This document shows, piece by piece, positions 33,410 to 42,439 of a DNA stretch of 64,000 nt. Under the pieces are notes generated by a model, which was not told the DNA's origin, ran no database searches, and was given only the letters and a program-made list of their open reading frames with translations. This DNA comes from Anaerotruncus colihominis (GTDB lineage Bacteria; Bacillota; Clostridia; Oscillospirales; Ruminococcaceae). Both the position numbers and the translations under genes were made by a program. The stretch covers positions 620,001-684,000 of the forward strand of contig CP102255.1 of assembly GCA_025146135.1 (NCBI GenBank), read 5' to 3'. Position 1 is the first letter of the stretch; every line of letters begins with the position of its first letter.

Positions 33410-34230
33410 ATTCCAAGGGTTTTAACCGCGCCATGGTGGCGTGCCTGTGGATCGTATTGGCATTCATGTACATCCCCATCATCGCTATTATTGGCATGTC
33501 TTTTAATGCCACGCCCTATGGTATGTTCCCTTATGTCTTTACCTTTGACTGGTACAAGATCCTGTTTACGGAGAGCAACCTGCTGCCCGCCTGCGTGTTC
33601 AGCCTGAAGTTTGCCTTCGGCGTGACGGTGGCGGCGATCATTATTGGCACAATGGCTTCCTTTGGCTTGCAGGCCTACTCCCCCAAGTGGTCAAATCGTC
33701 TCAATGCGTTGATCCAGCTGCCCATCATCATCCCCTGGCTGGTGACTGCTATCTCCCTGCTGCTGCTGTTCTCCTTTATCGGTGCGGGCCGTAGCATGGT
33801 TTCCATGTTCTTCGGTAACCTGATCGTGGTGCTGCCCTATGTGGTGCTGCTGGTCAATGGCCGTTTTGTGTCCATGGACCGCACACCGGAATCTGCCGCA
33901 CGGCTGCTGGGCGCCGGACCTGTCCGCGTGTTCTTTGACATCACGCTGCCCGCCATCGTCCCCGGCATCATGGCCGGCGGTATCATGGCGATGATCATGT
34001 GCTTCAACAGCTTCGTTATGCAGTACTACCTGATCCCCATCGGAACCCAGACGCTGCCCACCCTGGTTTTTACCCGCATCCGTAGCGGCTATCAGGCAGA
34101 CCTGAACGCCCTTTCCGCCATCATTGTTCTGGTCGCGGTCGGCATTGTGATCCTGCTGGTCAAGCTGGGCTTTTCGGCCGGAAGCCTGTTCGGTATGTCC
34201 TCCGGTTCGAGCTCTAAAAAAGGAGAATAA
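33406..34230 (+). CDS. ABC transporter permease, PotC type
   Basis: 274 residues, six membrane helices, EAA loop RTPESAARLLGAGPVRVFFDITLP. Overlaps the first permease gene by 4 bp (GGAGGTGACGTG upstream) and precedes the ATPase gene by 3 bp. Partner channel half of the importer. The C-terminus is Ser/Lys-rich. Confidence 0.88.
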   Translation: MNSKGFNRAMVACLWIVLAFMYIPIIAIIGMSFNATPYGMFPYVFTFDWYKILFTESNLLPACVFSLKFAFGVTVAAIIIGTMASFGLQAYSPKWSNRLNALIQLPIIIPWLVTAISLLLLFSFIGAGRSMVSMFFGNLIVVLPYVVLLVNGRFVSMDRTPESAARLLGAGPVRVFFDITLPAIVPGIMAGGIMAMIMCFNSFVMQYYLIPIGTQTLPTLVFTRIRSGYQADLNALSAIIVLVAVGIVILLVKLGFSAGSLFGMSSGSSSKKGE

Positions 34231-34233
34231 ATC

Positions 34234-35286
34234 ATGGCTGAGTTGAGAGTAAATAATCTGAAAAAAAGTTTTGGTCAGAATGAAGTGCTCAAAGGTGTCA
34301 GCTTCCATCTGGAGACTGGCAAGTTCCTGTCCCTGCTGGGTCCCTCCGGCTGCGGCAAGACCACCATTCTGCGTATCATTTGCGGTCTGGAGACCCCGAG
34401 CTCCGGCGAAGTGCTGGTAGACGGCTCAGATATCACCAACGTCAAGCCCGAAAAGCGCAACATCGGCCTGGTGTTCCAGAACTACGCACTGTTTCCCTCC
34501 ATGACCGTGGCCAAGAACGTGGGCTATGGCCTGAAGATGCAGAAGGTCCCCCAGAAGGAGATCGACGAGCGTGTGGAAGATGCTCTGGAGCTGGTGAAGC
34601 TGCCCGGCTACGGTCCCCGCAAGATCACCCAGATGTCCGGCGGTCAGCAGCAGCGTGTGGCGCTGGCCCGCGCACTGGTGACCCGCCCCAGCATCCTGCT
34701 GCTGGATGAGCCCCTGTCCGCTCTGGACCGTAAGATCCGCGGCGAGATGCAGTATGAAATCCGCAACATTCAGCAGAAGATCGGCACCACCACCGTGTTC
34801 GTTACCCACGATCAGGAGGAGGCGCTGACCATGTCCGACCGGATCATTCTGATAAACAAGGGCAGCATTGAGCAGGAAGGCGATCCCTATACTATCTACA
34901 GCCAGCCCGCTACCGAGTTTGCTTCTGACTTCCTGGGCAAGGCAAACCTGATCAGCGGCAAGCTGATGTGCGAGAACGATAAGTGGTATCTGGTGAACAC
35001 CGGTATCCGCATCCCCATCAACTACTGCGGCGGCAAGGAAGGCGACGACATCAAGGCTGCGGTTCGCGGCGAGTACTTCGAGTTCTGTAACGAAGAGGCG
35101 GAAGACGCCAATGTCTTCCGTCTGCAGAGAAAGATCTTTACCGGCCTGAGCTGGAAACTGATCGGCCTGCTGGGCGACCAGCCTCTGGACATCTCCGCGC
35201 TGGGCATCAGCGCAGACCACCTGCAGGAGGGCGCGCCCCAGTATGTCCGCATTCGTCCTGAGAACGTGGTCTACTATAACAACTGA
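34234..35286 (+). CDS. ABC transporter ATP-binding protein, PotA type
   Basis: 350 residues. Walker A GPSGCGKTT, Q-loop VFQNYALFPSMTV, signature MSGGQQQRVALARAL, Walker B LLLDEPLSALD, switch FVTHDQEEAL; C-terminal regulatory TOBE-like domain (FLGKANLISGKL onward). Energises the importer. AAAGGAGAA ribosome binding site overlaps the end of the second permease. Order binding protein, permease, permease, ATPase is complete. Confidence 0.92.
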   Translation: MAELRVNNLKKSFGQNEVLKGVSFHLETGKFLSLLGPSGCGKTTILRIICGLETPSSGEVLVDGSDITNVKPEKRNIGLVFQNYALFPSMTVAKNVGYGLKMQKVPQKEIDERVEDALELVKLPGYGPRKITQMSGGQQQRVALARALVTRPSILLLDEPLSALDRKIRGEMQYEIRNIQQKIGTTTVFVTHDQEEALTMSDRIILINKGSIEQEGDPYTIYSQPATEFASDFLGKANLISGKLMCENDKWYLVNTGIRIPINYCGGKEGDDIKAAVRGEYFEFCNEEAEDANVFRLQRKIFTGLSWKLIGLLGDQPLDISALGISADHLQEGAPQYVRIRPENVVYYNN

Positions 35287-35303
35287 TTTTGGGGGTTATT
35301 GAT

Positions 35304-36524
35304 ATGAGCAAGCACTATGAAACCGCCCGGGAGATTTATGCCTCCTGGGGGGTCGATACCGAGGAAGCCATCCGCCGCATGGACGAGATCCCTCTGTCCA
35401 TCAATTGCTGGCAGCTGGATGACTTGACGGGCTTTGAAGATTTTGATGCGCAGCTGACCGGCGGCATTCAGGCTACCGGGAATGCACCCGGCAAGCCCCG
35501 CAGCATTGAGGAGTATTTTACTAATCTGGACAAGATGCTGTCTCTGGTCCCCGGCGCAAAGCACCTGGCTCTGCACAGCGTTTATCCCCTGACCAATGGC
35601 GTGAAGATCCCCCGGGATGAGCTTAGGCCCGAGCATTTTGCTCCCTGGATCGATTATGCCAGGGAAAAGGGGATCGGCCTGGATTTCAATCCTACCTACT
35701 TCTCCCATCCCATGCTCAAGGATGGCTGGACCCTGGCCAGCCCTGACAAGGGCGTCCGGGACTTCTGGATTCAGCACGGTATTGCATGCCGTAAGATCGG
35801 CGAGTCCTTTGGCAAGGCGCTGGGCGAGACCTGCATCACCAATCACTGGATACCTGATGGCTCCAAGGATACCCGCGTGGATATGCTGGGTCCCCGTGAG
35901 CGTTTGATCGATTCTCTGAATCAGATCTTTGCGGAGTTCATCGACCCCAAGTACAATCGGGACTCTGTTGAGGGGAAGGTTTTTGGCTTGGGTGTGGAAA
36001 GCTATACTGTAGGTTCTCACGATTTTTATGCCAACTATGTCCTGACCACCGGTAAGGCTATGGTCTGCATGGATATCGGCCACTATCACCCCACTGAGAG
36101 CGTGGCGGATAAGCTGTCTTCCTACCTCGCATTCAACCAGGAGATCATGACCCACCTGTCCCGCGGCGTCCGCTGGGATAGCGACCATGTGGCCGTCGTG
36201 TCTGAGGAAATTGTTGCCATCATGCAGCAGATCAAGCGCTGTAACGCCTTCGACAAGGTACATCTGGGCCTGGACTTTTTCGATGCCAGCATCGACCGGA
36301 TCGCCGCTTCCGTGATCGGCAGCCGCAGCGTGAAAAAGTGCCTGATGACGGCTCTGCTGGAGCCTACTGAGCGCCTGATGAAGGCTGAGGCTCAAGAGGA
36401 TCTGACCCGCCGTCTGGCGCTGCAGGAGGAATTCAAGATGCTGCCTGCCGGTATCGTGTTCGACGAGTACTGTGAGCGTCACGGCGTCAAGGCTTCCAAC
36501 TGGATGGGCGGTGATTTGAAATGA
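35304..36524 (+). CDS. rhaA: L-rhamnose isomerase-family aldose isomerase
   Basis: 406 residues from ATG at 35304 (GGGGG about 10 nt upstream). Extensive resemblance to RhaA: INCWQLDDLTGFEDFD, LTGGIQATGNAPGKPRS, GLDFNPTYFSHPM, WIPDGSKDTRVD, GLGVESYTVGSHDFY, GHYHPTESVADK, RWDSDHVAV and HLGLDFFDASIDRIA, with the metal-binding His, Asp and Glu. RhaA converts L-rhamnose to L-rhamnulose and also accepts L-lyxose, L-mannose and others. No rhamnulose-1-phosphate aldolase is nearby, so the sugar may not be rhamnose. Confidence 0.85.
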   Translation: MSKHYETAREIYASWGVDTEEAIRRMDEIPLSINCWQLDDLTGFEDFDAQLTGGIQATGNAPGKPRSIEEYFTNLDKMLSLVPGAKHLALHSVYPLTNGVKIPRDELRPEHFAPWIDYAREKGIGLDFNPTYFSHPMLKDGWTLASPDKGVRDFWIQHGIACRKIGESFGKALGETCITNHWIPDGSKDTRVDMLGPRERLIDSLNQIFAEFIDPKYNRDSVEGKVFGLGVESYTVGSHDFYANYVLTTGKAMVCMDIGHYHPTESVADKLSSYLAFNQEIMTHLSRGVRWDSDHVAVVSEEIVAIMQQIKRCNAFDKVHLGLDFFDASIDRIAASVIGSRSVKKCLMTALLEPTERLMKAEAQEDLTRRLALQEEFKMLPAGIVFDEYCERHGVKASNWMGGDLK

Positions 36525-37471
36525 GCGAGCTCCGTCGTTTTATAGTAGATACAGACACAGGTTCCGATGATGTCTGGGCCGTGATCGAGGCGCTCCGGGC
36601 TGTAGACGTTGTTCGGGTGGAGGCCATCACGGTGGTTTGCGGGAACCTGCCGCTGGATCTCTGCGTGAAGAATGCCATGCATGCGGCGGACGCTGCGCGC
36701 ACCTATGTGCCCCCGATTTATCGGGGCATGGAGCGACCCATCATGCGCAAGCAGGCATTTTATGCGGCCGATATCCATGGGGAGGATGGCCTGGGCGGCA
36801 TGAATCTGCCTATGCCGGAGAGTCCTGTGGAAAACAAACATGCGGTAGACGCTATCATCGACATCGTGATGGCCAATTCCGGCGAGATCGAGATCGTCAC
36901 CTGCGGCCCTATGACGAATTTGGCCATGGCGCTGCTGAAAGAACCCAAGCTGGCGGAAAATATCAAAAAGGTTTGGATCCTGGGAGGCTCTGCCGGCGTG
37001 TCCGGCAATATGACCCCTACTGCGGAATACAACGTGTACGTGGACCCGGAAGCGGCCGATATCGTTCTGGACGCTGGCATGGACACTGTTTGGGTCACTT
37101 GGGATACGGCGGTGGGCGAAACGGAAATTACGCCTGAAGAAGTGGAGATGCTGCTGAACAGCGGTTCTCACACGGCGCAATTCTGTGTTCGCTGCACACG
37201 TAAACTGCGGGAGTACTACCTGAGTATGTATGGCCGGCCTTCCTATAGCGTCATTGACAGCCTGGTCATGACGGCGGCGCTGTATCCGGAGATCATGGAA
37301 GGCGTGTTTCAAGCAAACTGCGCCGTGGAGAGAATAGGAACGGAGACGCGGGGATATTTCCGCATCGACCGTGACAACCGCTTGAAGCGATCTCCCAACG
37401 CGGCGATTTGTCCGGCGGTGAATGTCCCGCTCTACAAAAAACACTTATTTGCATTGTTGGGCGCCGGCTAA
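36521..37471 (+). CDS. Inosine-uridine-type nucleoside hydrolase family
   Basis: 316 residues. N-terminal Ca-binding Asp cluster reads DTDTGSDD (usual DxDxGxDD), then TCGPMTNLAMALLKEP, EYNVYVDPEAADIV and a C-terminal SLVMTAALYP region. The family hydrolyses the N-glycosidic bond of ribonucleosides. Overlaps rhaA by 4 bp, so co-translated. With no nucleobase genes nearby, the target may be a non-standard N-glycoside. Confidence 0.88.
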   Translation: MSELRRFIVDTDTGSDDVWAVIEALRAVDVVRVEAITVVCGNLPLDLCVKNAMHAADAARTYVPPIYRGMERPIMRKQAFYAADIHGEDGLGGMNLPMPESPVENKHAVDAIIDIVMANSGEIEIVTCGPMTNLAMALLKEPKLAENIKKVWILGGSAGVSGNMTPTAEYNVYVDPEAADIVLDAGMDTVWVTWDTAVGETEITPEEVEMLLNSGSHTAQFCVRCTRKLREYYLSMYGRPSYSVIDSLVMTAALYPEIMEGVFQANCAVERIGTETRGYFRIDRDNRLKRSPNAAICPAVNVPLYKKHLFALLGAG

Positions 37472-37536
37472 GTGAACCGACTGGCTCCGCTCAGGCGGAG
37501 CCAGTACTGCTATGATTGAAAAAGGAGGGCCTCATC

Positions 37537-38697
37537 ATGAATGACTTTAGATTTTATAACCCTGTCCGGATTCATTTTGGACAGAGCTCTCTGAACAAGT
37601 TGCCGAAGGAACTGGCGGCTGTGGGCAAGACGATCCTGCTGGCCTATGGCGGCGGCAGTATTAAGCGTACCGGCCTGTATAACCGTGTGATGGCCATTTT
37701 GGAGGACTGCGGCAAGGAAGTTGTGGAGCTGTCAGGCATCATGCCCAACCCCCGCACCGAAAAGGTCTATGAGGGCATTGAGCTGTGTAAAAAGCACAAC
37801 GTGGACTTTATCCTGGCCGTTGGCGGCGGCAGCACCATTGACTGTAGCAAGGCCATCGCCGTGGGCGCCTGCACCGACCGTGATTTCTGGGAGGCATTTT
37901 ACCTGAACAATGAGGCTGCCGAAGCAGCCATTCCTCTGGGCGTGGTGCTGACCATCCCTGCTACCGGCAGTGAAATGGATCGCTCTGCCGTCATCACCCA
38001 TTGGGAGACCGGCGTAAAGACCGACTACAACTCCGACCTGACCTTCCCCAAGTTCTCCATCCTGGATCCCACCCTGACCTATACGTTGCCCAAAAACCAG
38101 ATGATCAACGGCATCGTGGATACACTGAGCCATATCTGGGAGCTGTATTTCTCCGAGCCCGATACCGACAGCGTGACGGATAATCTGGCGGAAGCGCTGA
38201 TGCGCAGCGTGATTGCTGCGACCCGTGTCGCTATCAAGGAGCCCGAGGACTATATCGCCCGGTCCAATATCATGTGGGCCAGCACCGTGGCCCTGTGCGG
38301 CATGATAGGCAACGGCAAGAACTCCGACTGGGCCAGTCACAACATTGAGCACGCCATTTCCGCGCTGTTTGACGTGGCCCATGGCGCGGGTCTGGCTGTG
38401 GTGCATCCCACCTATATGGCGTATTTCTGCCAGAATGCCCCGGAGCGCTATGCCCGCTATGCCGTGAATGTGTGGGGCGTGGACCCTACCGGCAAAACCG
38501 CGCTGGAAGTGGCCCGCGAGGGTGTGCAGTGCACCCGCGACTTCTTCAACGAGATTGGCGCGCCTGCTACTCTGACGGATCTGGGCGTCCCCGAGAGCGC
38601 CATTGATGATCTGGTGGCGCACACGGACATGGGCGCATGGGCTTATAAGAAGATGACGCAGGACGACGTGCGCGCCATCCTGCGTATGGCTCTGTAA
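37537..38697 (+). CDS. Iron-containing alcohol dehydrogenase (butanol dehydrogenase/YqhD-like)
   Basis: 386 residues from ATG at 37537 (AAGGAGGG 7 nt upstream). NAD(P) motif AVGGGSTIDCSKAIA, TIPATGSEMDRSAVI, and metal His/Asp region GIVDTLSHIWELYF and HNIEHAISALFDVAHGAGLAVVHP. Reduces aldehydes with NAD(P)H. In this operon it may remove a lactaldehyde, glycolaldehyde or similar product, or oxidise a sugar alcohol; the sequence does not decide. Confidence 0.9.
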   Translation: MNDFRFYNPVRIHFGQSSLNKLPKELAAVGKTILLAYGGGSIKRTGLYNRVMAILEDCGKEVVELSGIMPNPRTEKVYEGIELCKKHNVDFILAVGGGSTIDCSKAIAVGACTDRDFWEAFYLNNEAAEAAIPLGVVLTIPATGSEMDRSAVITHWETGVKTDYNSDLTFPKFSILDPTLTYTLPKNQMINGIVDTLSHIWELYFSEPDTDSVTDNLAEALMRSVIAATRVAIKEPEDYIARSNIMWASTVALCGMIGNGKNSDWASHNIEHAISALFDVAHGAGLAVVHPTYMAYFCQNAPERYARYAVNVWGVDPTGKTALEVAREGVQCTRDFFNEIGAPATLTDLGVPESAIDDLVAHTDMGAWAYKKMTQDDVRAILRMAL

Positions 38698-38707
38698 GGA
38701 GGGACCG

Positions 38708-39337
38708 ATGGAACAGATTTCTGTTTTCGACAGCCGCTTCGCGCCATACGGACAGGTGCTGGAAGGATATGATTTCGCAGAAATTTGCCGGGTTATGGAA
38801 GAAACGACCCCCTGCCCGGAAGATGGCACAGTCTATGTGGCATCTGTCCCGGAACTGGAGGCGCTTTCTGTGGCGGCAGAGCTGCGGGATCGCGGGTTTG
38901 GAGGTATGCCCATCCAGATCGGGTACTGCAACGGCACCAACACCCGCCTCAGCTGTCTGGAGTATCATCGCACCAGCGAGCTGGATATCGCTGTAAGTGA
39001 CATGGTCCTGCTGGTGGCCCGTCAGCCCGAGATCGTGGGCGGTGTGTTGGATACCGGCTGCGTCAAGGCGTTCTTCGTGCCCAAGGGCACAGCGGTCGAA
39101 CTGTATGCCACAACCCTCCACTATGCGCCCGCGGCGGTTGGCCGTGGATTCCGCATGGGCTGTGTTCTGCCCAGAGGGACCAATGGGGATGCCCCCAAGA
39201 TCACGCCTGTGGGAAAAGAGGACCGGCTGCTCTGGGGCGCAAACAAGTGGGTCATCGCAAGCGTCAATACCGATGAGGCGCAGCAGGGCGCCTATGTGGG
39301 CATCCAGGGTCCGGCTGTGGACTTGATGAAGGGCTGA
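38708..39337 (+). CDS. DUF4867-type, cupin-like protein
   Basis: 209 residues. Beta-rich with the stretch LEYHRTSELDIAVSDMVLLV, VKAFFVPKGTAVELYATTLHYAP and GFRMGCVLPRGTN, which resembles the DUF4867 family and has a cupin-like layout (His, Glu and His could bind a metal). AAGGAGG 4-5 nt before the ATG, 10 bp after the alcohol dehydrogenase. No known activity. Cupin-like proteins in sugar operons often act as isomerases, epimerases or lyases; this is speculation. Confidence 0.65.
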   Translation: MEQISVFDSRFAPYGQVLEGYDFAEICRVMEETTPCPEDGTVYVASVPELEALSVAAELRDRGFGGMPIQIGYCNGTNTRLSCLEYHRTSELDIAVSDMVLLVARQPEIVGGVLDTGCVKAFFVPKGTAVELYATTLHYAPAAVGRGFRMGCVLPRGTNGDAPKITPVGKEDRLLWGANKWVIASVNTDEAQQGAYVGIQGPAVDLMKG

Positions 39338-39351
39338 GCGAGGAGGGCAAC

Positions 39352-41442
39352 ATGCAGGAAAAGTGGATCGAAAAGATCTATGCCGGTTTTCTGGGCATGG
39401 ATGCAGGTATGCGCCTGGGCGCACCGGTAGAGAATCCCTACTGGACCTATGAGCGTCTTGAGGAATACTATGGAAACATGGAAGGCTATCTGCGTGAATA
39501 TCGACACTATGCTGCTGACGACGATGTCAACGGCCCGGTAATTTTCTTGCGGGCTCTGACTGACTGGGGCAAGGACTTTACCCCCAAGCAAGCAGGCGAG
39601 ACCTGGTTGAACTACACGCGCTGCGGTCGCGGTATGTTCTGGTGGGGCGGCGAGGACATGTCCACAGAGCACCGCGCCTACATGAACCTGAAGCGCGGGG
39701 TATCCGCCCCAAAATCCGGCAGTATCGCTCTCAACGGGCAGGTGGCTGCCGAGCAAATCGGCGGTCAGATCTTTGTGGATACCTGGGGCCTGATCTATCC
39801 CGGCGATCCTGCCATGGCAGCCAAGCAGGCCAGAAAGGCCGCCTCTGTTTCCCATGACGGCGAAGGTCTGTATGGCGCGGAATTCATGGCGGCCTGCGTG
39901 GCTGCGGCATTTACCTGTACTACGGTAGACGAGGTGCTCGATGCCGGATTGGCGGTCCTGCCTCGGGATTGCGATTACCGCCGTGTGGTGGAGTCTGTGC
40001 GGGCCTTCCACAAGAAGCAGCCTGATGATTTCCGGGCCTGCCGCAATTATGTGGATCGGGAGTGGGGCGCCCACAAGTACCCCGGTTACTGCCACATCAT
40101 CCCCAATGCGGGTATTTGCGTGCTGGCATTGCTTTACGGTAAGGGCGAGTTGGGCCGCACCATTGAGATCGCTTGTATGTGCGGCTTTGATACGGACTGT
40201 AATGCCAGCAACACCGGCACCATCACCGGCGTTCTTGGGGGGCTGGAAAATTTCCCTGCCCGTTATCGCACGTCAATCAACGACTGTGTGGTCTTGTCCA
40301 GCGTGTCCGGCTTCCTGAATATGCTGGACAGCGCAGCGTTCTCGAAGGAGCTGGCTGTTCTGGCTTACCGTCTGCGGGGTGAACAACCTCCTGCCTGGCT
40401 GGTCTTGCCCCGACCCGGCGATATGCTGATGGACTTTGAGATGCCCGGCTCTACCCACGGCCTGGAATTGACAGACCGGGCCAGCCATTGGATCCGCCCT
40501 GTGGAGGGCGAAGCCCACACCGGTAAGCGCTGTCTGGAGATGATGATCGACGGAAAACTGCCGGTTCCTGTGGATCTGTTCTTCCGCGGCAGCTTTATGC
40601 GCTCTGACTTCAACGATGAGCGTTATGAACCGGTGTTCTCTCCCCGTGTCTATCCCGGTCAGACGGTTTCCTGCTGGATGAAGAGTAAGCAGGAAGCGCC
40701 CGCTGCCATTACTGTGACGCCGTTCCTGACAACGGCAGTAACAGGCCAGCGAAAAGAGCTGGAGCCGGTGGTGCTGCCGGATAGGACCTGGCGCCAGGTC
40801 TCCTTCCGGGTGCCCGAGCTTGCAGGCGACCAGGTCCATTTCATTGGCTGGAAGGTGGAGATCGACCCCATGACGCCGCCCTGGACGCTGGGCCGGGTCT
40901 TTGTGGATGACATCACAGTCACCGGCCCCATGGCCTACGCCATCGATATGTCCATTCAGAAGAAGGAGTTTGATGAGATCACGCCCTTCTCCTGCAATGA
41001 TATTCAGCCGGACCTACAGTATGGTGAACTGGTACTGCGGACGGAGTGCGGCGGACAGGCCTTTACCGGGAATTATTATACCCGGGATGGGGCCATGGAA
41101 GGCGAAGCCGTTGTGGAGAGTGGAGATTCCTGTATGCTGCTTCTGCGGGGCAAGGGCACCCGTAACTTCTATGCGCTTGGGCTTGACGGCGAAAATGCGG
41201 TCATTGCATGCTGTGAAAACGGCGAATGGACGCAGCTGGCAGCTGTCCCGTATGGATGGCAGCGCGGTGAAACGCTGCGGCTCCGGGCAGAGGCCGAAGG
41301 CAGCAACCTGCGCCTGCTAGTAGACGGCGCTTTGGTGCTGCAGGCAGCAGATGACCGCTTTGCTTACGGCATGGTGGGCGTGTGCCACCCCGGCGCTGCT
41401 TCCAGCCGCTGGAAAATGTTTGCTGTGACCGGCCAGATATAA
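39352..41442 (+). CDS. ADP-ribosylglycohydrolase-family protein with C-terminal carbohydrate-binding-like domains
   Basis: 696 residues. Residues 1-345 are the all-helical ADP-ribosylglycohydrolase fold: GFLGMDAGMRLGAPVE, AADDDVNGPVIF (first metal-site Asps) and MCGFDTDCNASNTGTITG (second metal site). Residues about 350-696 are beta-rich: a galactose-binding-like domain (CWMKSKQEAPAAITVTPF) and a lectin-like domain (NYYTRDGAMEGEAVVESGDS, then FYALGLDG). No signal peptide, so cytosolic. Known members cut ADP-ribose from Arg, Ser or dinitrogenase reductase; this two-domain form in a sugar operon more likely hydrolyses a small glycoside. Confidence 0.8.
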   Translation: MQEKWIEKIYAGFLGMDAGMRLGAPVENPYWTYERLEEYYGNMEGYLREYRHYAADDDVNGPVIFLRALTDWGKDFTPKQAGETWLNYTRCGRGMFWWGGEDMSTEHRAYMNLKRGVSAPKSGSIALNGQVAAEQIGGQIFVDTWGLIYPGDPAMAAKQARKAASVSHDGEGLYGAEFMAACVAAAFTCTTVDEVLDAGLAVLPRDCDYRRVVESVRAFHKKQPDDFRACRNYVDREWGAHKYPGYCHIIPNAGICVLALLYGKGELGRTIEIACMCGFDTDCNASNTGTITGVLGGLENFPARYRTSINDCVVLSSVSGFLNMLDSAAFSKELAVLAYRLRGEQPPAWLVLPRPGDMLMDFEMPGSTHGLELTDRASHWIRPVEGEAHTGKRCLEMMIDGKLPVPVDLFFRGSFMRSDFNDERYEPVFSPRVYPGQTVSCWMKSKQEAPAAITVTPFLTTAVTGQRKELEPVVLPDRTWRQVSFRVPELAGDQVHFIGWKVEIDPMTPPWTLGRVFVDDITVTGPMAYAIDMSIQKKEFDEITPFSCNDIQPDLQYGELVLRTECGGQAFTGNYYTRDGAMEGEAVVESGDSCMLLLRGKGTRNFYALGLDGENAVIACCENGEWTQLAAVPYGWQRGETLRLRAEAEGSNLRLLVDGALVLQAADDRFAYGMVGVCHPGAASSRWKMFAVTGQI

Positions 41443-41453
41443 TTATAAAAATT

Positions 41454-41473
41454 ACCCGATCGGAGGATCGGGT
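41454..41473 (+). terminator. Hairpin at the end of the importer/glycoside operon
   Basis: ACCCGATC (41454-41461) pairs with GATCGGGT (41466-41473); flanking AAAT/ATTT extends it. 12 bp after the stop codon. Confidence 0.75.
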
Positions 41474-41559
41474 GATTTCAGGTTTTCGAAAACCCTGCTG
41501 CGCATGAAGCGGCGGCAGGGTTTCTGGCATATTAGAGATAGAATAGGCTCAAAGAGGAT

Positions 41560-42003
41560 ATGGTGGAGAGAGAAATTGAACAGGCGCTGATTCAAGACAT
41601 TACCAAGCAGCTGCTCGAACTGGGAACCGGATTTGCTTTCCTGGAAAACCAATATCATCTGAATGTAGGCGGCGACGATTTTTATATCGACCTGTTGTTC
41701 TATAACTTAAATTTTAGCTGCTATGTGGTGATTGAGTTGAAAACCGGCGAGTTCAAACCGGAATATGCGGGACAGCTCAACTTTTATCTCTTTGCTGTTG
41801 ACGGTATTTTGAAACCGGATCAGGACAATCCATCCATTGGGCCGCTCCCGTGCAAAAGTAAGAATGACTTGGTAGTGGAATATTCTCTGAAGGATCTGAG
41901 CAAACCGATTGGTGTCAGCGAGTATCGCATCACCATCCGGTTACCCGAAGAATTGGAGAAACAACTGTCTTCCATTGAGGACATTCAAAAAAGGATTCGC
42001 TGA
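41560..42003 (+). pseudogene. PDDEXK nuclease-domain protein (DUF1016/YhcG family), N-terminally truncated
   Basis: 147 codons covering only the C-terminal nuclease domain: LLELGTGFAFLENQYHL, DFYIDLLFYNLNFSCYVVIELK (catalytic Asp and ExK), GQLNFYLFAVD, DNPSIGPLPCK. Full family members have about 340 residues. Homology seems to go on a few codons before the ATG up to an in-frame stop, so the gene was cut. Marks the right edge of the island. May still be translated (AGAGG upstream). Confidence 0.7.
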
Positions 42004-42226
42004 TATTTTTAGCAGACAGCACAGAGTGGTTCCAAAGTGAGCAGGCTTGCTACCGGACAAGAGCCTGGAGTCAATTCGTGCACCGGGATTTTTCCTTTTT
42101 CTCAAAGCTGCTGCCCGCGCTTAACACATAGTGTTTTGGCCCAGTGGCTGCTTTTTTAAAACGACTTTGCAGGAGCAGAGGAAACAGCAATATCATGCTT
42201 AAATTTGCTGCGATATAGGCCGATCT

Positions 42227-42439
42227 CTAAATGTGAGGAGTCAGCAGGTCCATGACAGGCAATCCGGTCCCTTGACTGAGCTTGTCGAGCGTTCTAAGGG
42301 AGGATTGAATTTCCGCACGTTCTATTTTGGTGTAGCCGCTTACACTTAATCCGCTTTTCCAGGCCAATTCCTCCTGGGACAGATGGTTGTCAGAACGGAA
42401 ACAAAGCAGATTGTTTGCCAAGATGTCTTTTGATTCCAC
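42227..42439 (-). CDS. Small XRE-family regulator
   Basis: 70 residues: one HTH_3 domain (FRSDNHLSQEELAWKSGLSVSGYTKIERAEI) and the tail LSQGTGLPVMDLLTP. Paralogue of the regulator at 25087-25335. GAGGAATC lies before the ATG. The 223 bp between it and the truncated nuclease gene contain no gene. Confidence 0.8.
   Translation of the reverse strand: MESKDILANNLLCFRSDNHLSQEELAWKSGLSVSGYTKIERAEIQSSLRTLDKLSQGTGLPVMDLLTPHI

Noticed and set aside
31260..35286. Ordinary spermidine/putrescine importer
   Set aside because: Family match is real, but the operon consists of glycoside and sugar enzymes under a LacI regulator, so polyamine transport is unlikely.
35274..36482. 402-codon minus-strand open frame opposite rhaA
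   Set aside because: Antisense shadow of a codon-biased gene; RhaA motifs are on the plus strand.
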